A DNA stretch of 64,000 nucleotides from Elymus sibiricus (taxonomy: Eukaryota > Streptophyta > Magnoliopsida > Poales > Poaceae), in contig CM077665.1 of the NCBI GenBank assembly GCA_039707655.1, positions 308,202,486 through 308,266,485 on the forward strand, in the 5' to 3' direction. Position numbers and translations under genes: made by a program. Of the stretch, positions 63,568-64,000 are shown one piece after another. How positions within the stretch are numbered: the first letter of the stretch is position 1; every line of letters begins with the position of its first letter. Below the pieces are notes generated by a model. The model searched no databases, was not told the DNA's origin, and saw nothing but the letters and a program-made list of their open reading frames with translations.

Positions 63568-64000
63568 CTACGCCATAAGAGGCTCAGCCATCCCTGTCTC
63601 CCCCGCTAGGTTGAGCGGTATTGCCTTCCCGAAGATGGCCGCGATGGCCCTCAATTGCGGCTCCTGTAGCGGCGAGTCGAAGACCGTACGTAGCTGACCT
63701 AGCGCGTCCTCGGAGACCGCCAGATCATCGCAGTCGAAGCCCAGGGTTTTTAGCAGCACCGTTTCAGCTGCCGAAGCCTTCCTCTTCCTGACGCCACCGG
63801 AGCAAACCGACCGTGTTGTGCGGCGCGGCGTGAACGGATCCTGGCCCGTTTTGACTCCTCTCAGCCCCTCGAACTCCTTAAGGAGAGGCGGCACAAGCTT
63901 CTTGAGCAGACCAGCGCAAAATGCCTTGATGTTGCCCAGTGCTGCGATTTCCTTGGCTGAAAGATGCCCTTCATGGTGTTGCGTTGCCACCACGCAAGCC
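63568..64000 (-). pseudogene. LINE ORF1, C-terminal part
   Basis: Open from beyond the window edge to the stop at 63568. Helical basic text (IKAFCAGLLKKLVPPLLKEF, KRKASAAETVLLKTLGF, LRAIAAIFGKAIPLN) as in the C-terminal tail of plant LINE ORF1 (gag-like RNA-binding) proteins. Its zinc-knuckle part would lie outside. Listed as part of a dead element, although no stop is seen in this piece. Confidence 0.7.

Larger units (their letters stand above)
59826..64000 (-). mobile_element. LINE (plant L1/RIX type), minus strand, running off the window
   Basis: The 3' end is a short poly-A (T8 at 59826-59833) with a stem-loop beside it. ORF2 (endonuclease, RT, C-terminal domain) and the end of ORF1 follow. 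One frameshift and four internal stops make it inactive. It inserted into the LTR of Tat element 2. The 5' end and its target duplication are beyond 64000. Confidence 0.93.

Overview
The window looks like intergenic DNA from a large grass genome of the Triticeae (wheat, Aegilops or barley relatives). This rests on nested LTR retrotransposons, CACTA transposons with CACTACTAG-type ends, Stowaway MITEs starting CTCCCTCCGT, and an L1-type plant LINE. I see no intact conventional host gene, rRNA, tRNA or CRISPR array. Family names such as Sabrina, WHAM and Fatima are from memory of Triticeae repeats and are tentative; lineage assignments (Athila, Tat, CACTA, L1) rest on domains and termini seen here.

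Layout. (1) 1-17623 is a nest. An LTR end (1-1050) lies in the 3' end of an Athila-type element whose 3' LTR (1124-1449 + 16364-17623) was split by a complete Tat-lineage Gypsy element (1450-16358, duplicated site CCCCC). That element's gag was split by a CACTA transposon (2649-7450) carrying a broken TNP2 transposase and a small intact gene for an RNase H1 N-terminal-like domain with a C-terminal membrane anchor. (2) 17624-34076 is older, mixed DNA: a truncated gene start, tandem and simple repeats, MITEs, three copies of a promoter-like module, an eroded multi-exon gene of unknown family (26693-27843), a coiled-coil gene on the minus strand (28567-29499) divergent from a small unknown gene (29868), and tandem repeat arrays ending in a CACTA-like terminus. 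(3) 34077-35912 is an LTR fragment plus a second CACTA-like terminus pointing the same way. (4) 35913-59825 is a second, decayed Tat-lineage (Fatima-like) element. Its RT is split by a CACTA element (36425-40067, site TGC) carrying a B3-like gene. Its antisense ORF is split by a complete minus-strand Athila-type (Sabrina/WHAM-like) element (43497-56307, site CTCAC). That in turn holds a third CACTA-like element (about 46415-51525) with a degenerate 3'-5' exonuclease-like gene, an Ala-rich ORF and a short B3-like gene. (5) 59826-64000 is a LINE on the minus strand, inserted in the 3' LTR of the second Tat element and running off the window.

How it fits together. Target-site duplications and interrupted reading frames give a relative order of insertions. 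The most interesting content is the accessory genes carried by the CACTA elements: an RNase H1-N-like membrane protein, two B3-like DNA-binding proteins, and an exonuclease fold with altered catalytic residues. Several keep open frames and consistent splice sites while the retrotransposon genes around them are full of stops. Other points are a long antisense ORF in the second Tat element, a near-perfect 156-bp palindrome behind one B3-like gene, and an intronic stem-loop motif shared between two CACTA elements.
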